Positions 14,308 to 14,978 of a DNA stretch of 14,978 nt are shown here, piece after piece. Numbering within the stretch: position 1 is the first letter of the stretch; each line of letters begins with the position of its first letter. Source of the stretch: JBHHZM01 sp046758065 (GTDB taxonomy: Bacteria > Pseudomonadota > Alphaproteobacteria > JAAXGF01); assembly GCA_046758065.1 (NCBI GenBank), contig JBHHZM010000075.1:1-14978 (forward strand). Reading direction: 5' to 3'. Both the position numbers and the translations under genes were made by a program. The notes under the pieces were generated by a model that worked only from the letters and a program-made list of their open reading frames with translations, was not told the DNA's origin and did not search any database.

Positions 14308-14365
14308 TGTCCGAATTAGGACACGCAGGCCATCAAATTAGGACAGCCCGCGCCTACTTAGGACA
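14308..14365. repeat. TTAGGACA repeat cluster, possible end of an insertion element
   Basis: TTAGGACA occurs at 14316-14323, 14338-14345 and 14358-14365 (steps of 22 and 20 bases). The first copy also forms an inverted pair with TGTCC at 14308-14312 around GAATTA. The first two copies share the longer AATTAGGACA. Read on the minus strand each copy is TGTCCTAA; clustered short repeats with TGT ends are common at insertion-sequence termini (for example IS21-type). No transposase and no second end are in the window, so a remnant end or a set of regulator sites are both possible. The repeats lie where base composition drops. Confidence 0.55.
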
Positions 14366-14978
14366 GCACCGACAGACGGTCTCTGTGATGGTCCCCACAA
14401 CATGATTCGGCCTCGAGCTGGAGCCGACGCACAACCATCTGTTTCCGCTGTTCAAGCCCGCGCGTTGACTCGGTTCTCCGTTCTCTGGATGTCTCGCGAG
14501 AGGACCATCGTAAAGGTCGAAGGACCGTCCAGAGCGGTATGCATATTAACCACAACACAGGGGACCGATGAATTATGAGCAGAATCAATGCGTTCATCGA
14601 CTTCCCAATATGCCGTTCGACCGCTAACCGCGCGTTGGCATCTTCGATGCGTTTGATGTAATCGGTGATCGTTGTCCCTGATTCAGGCGTCCCAATAAAT
14701 AAGGCATAAGCTAGCAATCGGGGCCACGTGAGTTGGTGCGCATACCGAATTAGACAGTTCAGCGCTCGCCGAATCTCCCGGTATTCTTCAGAGTCAAAGG
14801 ACAAGCGGCCGTCAGCGGCAAGGTCAAAGATCCTGGCACGCGCTTCGAAGAGATGCTGCCTAGCACGATCCTCACAAAGCGTCTGCCATGGACCGTAAAC
14901 GACAAACCAAATTGCGCCCAGGCTCACGAGCATGGCTAGCGCTTCAACCAATTCCTGTGTGCTGATGTTGATTATATG
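14358..14978 (-). CDS. Hypothetical membrane protein, open at the window edge and possibly truncated at its C-terminus
   Basis: The frame is open from the right edge (codons upstream of the TTG at 14951 read HIINISTQE, with no stop), so the true start may lie outside; an in-frame ATG is at 14933. Counting from the TTG, 197 residues show a first membrane segment (about 4-20), a soluble middle with LFEARARIFDLAADGR and LNCLIRYAHQLTW, a second hydrophobic stretch (about 119-145), and a basic, low-complexity tail. I do not recognise the family. G+C is near half, well below the rest of the window, suggesting a different origin. The stop codon TAA is part of the first minus-strand TGTCCTAA repeat, so the last residues may be an artefact of an insertion that cut the gene. 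A real but degraded or transferred gene is the best reading. Confidence 0.55.
   Translation of the reverse strand, partial: HIINISTQELVEALAMLVSLGAIWFVVYGPWQTLCEDRARQHLFEARARIFDLAADGRLSFDSEEYREIRRALNCLIRYAHQLTWPRLLAYALFIGTPESGTTITDYIKRIEDANARLAVERHIGKSMNALILLIIHRSPVLWLICIPLWTVLRPLRWSSRETSRERRTESTRGLEQRKQMVVRRLQLEAESCCGDHHRDRLSVLS

Overview
The window is GC-rich (roughly two-thirds G+C by eye) and almost wall-to-wall coding, with no gene-free stretch above about 180 bases. Gene content (TAXI-type TRAP transporter, BKACE, RpiR regulator, Mla-like lipid transporter with a STAS-MlaE fusion, class I cytochrome c, rhizobial-type cyclase membrane domain) points to an alphaproteobacterium, perhaps Rhodospirillales- or Rhizobiales-like. 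That placement is an inference from gene families, not from a marker gene. No rRNA, tRNA, CRISPR array or intact transposase was seen.

Layout. On the plus strand at the left edge are the tail of a rhodanese-domain protein (1-252) and a small periplasmic cytochrome c (351-734). A strong hairpin (768-795) closes this side. Everything to its right is on the minus strand and is transcribed right to left. Reading in that direction: a partial hypothetical membrane protein in lower-GC DNA (14978-14358) ends inside a cluster of TTAGGACA repeats. Next come a fatty-acid-desaturase-family protein (14260-13337), a secreted protein of unknown function (13259-12633) coupled to a six-TM-like, histidine-rich membrane protein (12636-11881), and a four-gene Mla/MCE lipid-transport operon (11746-8171: STAS-MlaE, MlaF, MlaD, PqiC-like lipoprotein).

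The last minus-strand block is a catabolic module: RpiR regulator (8046-7123), class III aminotransferase (7126-5792), BKACE/DUF849 beta-keto acid cleavage enzyme (5795-4959), TAXI solute-binding protein (4783-3779), fused TRAP permease (3682-1259) and a UspA-type protein (1247-819). The first three genes overlap by 4 bases each, which argues for one translationally coupled unit.

How the module may work (inference): the TAXI-TRAP system imports an organic acid, probably carrying an amino group. The aminotransferase turns it into a beta-keto acid. BKACE then reacts that with acetyl-CoA to give acetoacetate and an acyl-CoA. RpiR senses a metabolite and probably acts at a 20-bp-spaced direct repeat upstream of its own gene, and UspA may tune the transporter, as TeaD does for TeaABC. 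The substrate cannot be read from the sequence. This module, the cyclase-type membrane domain without its ferredoxin and cyclase parts, and the repeat-bounded composition change at the right edge are the points most worth a second look.
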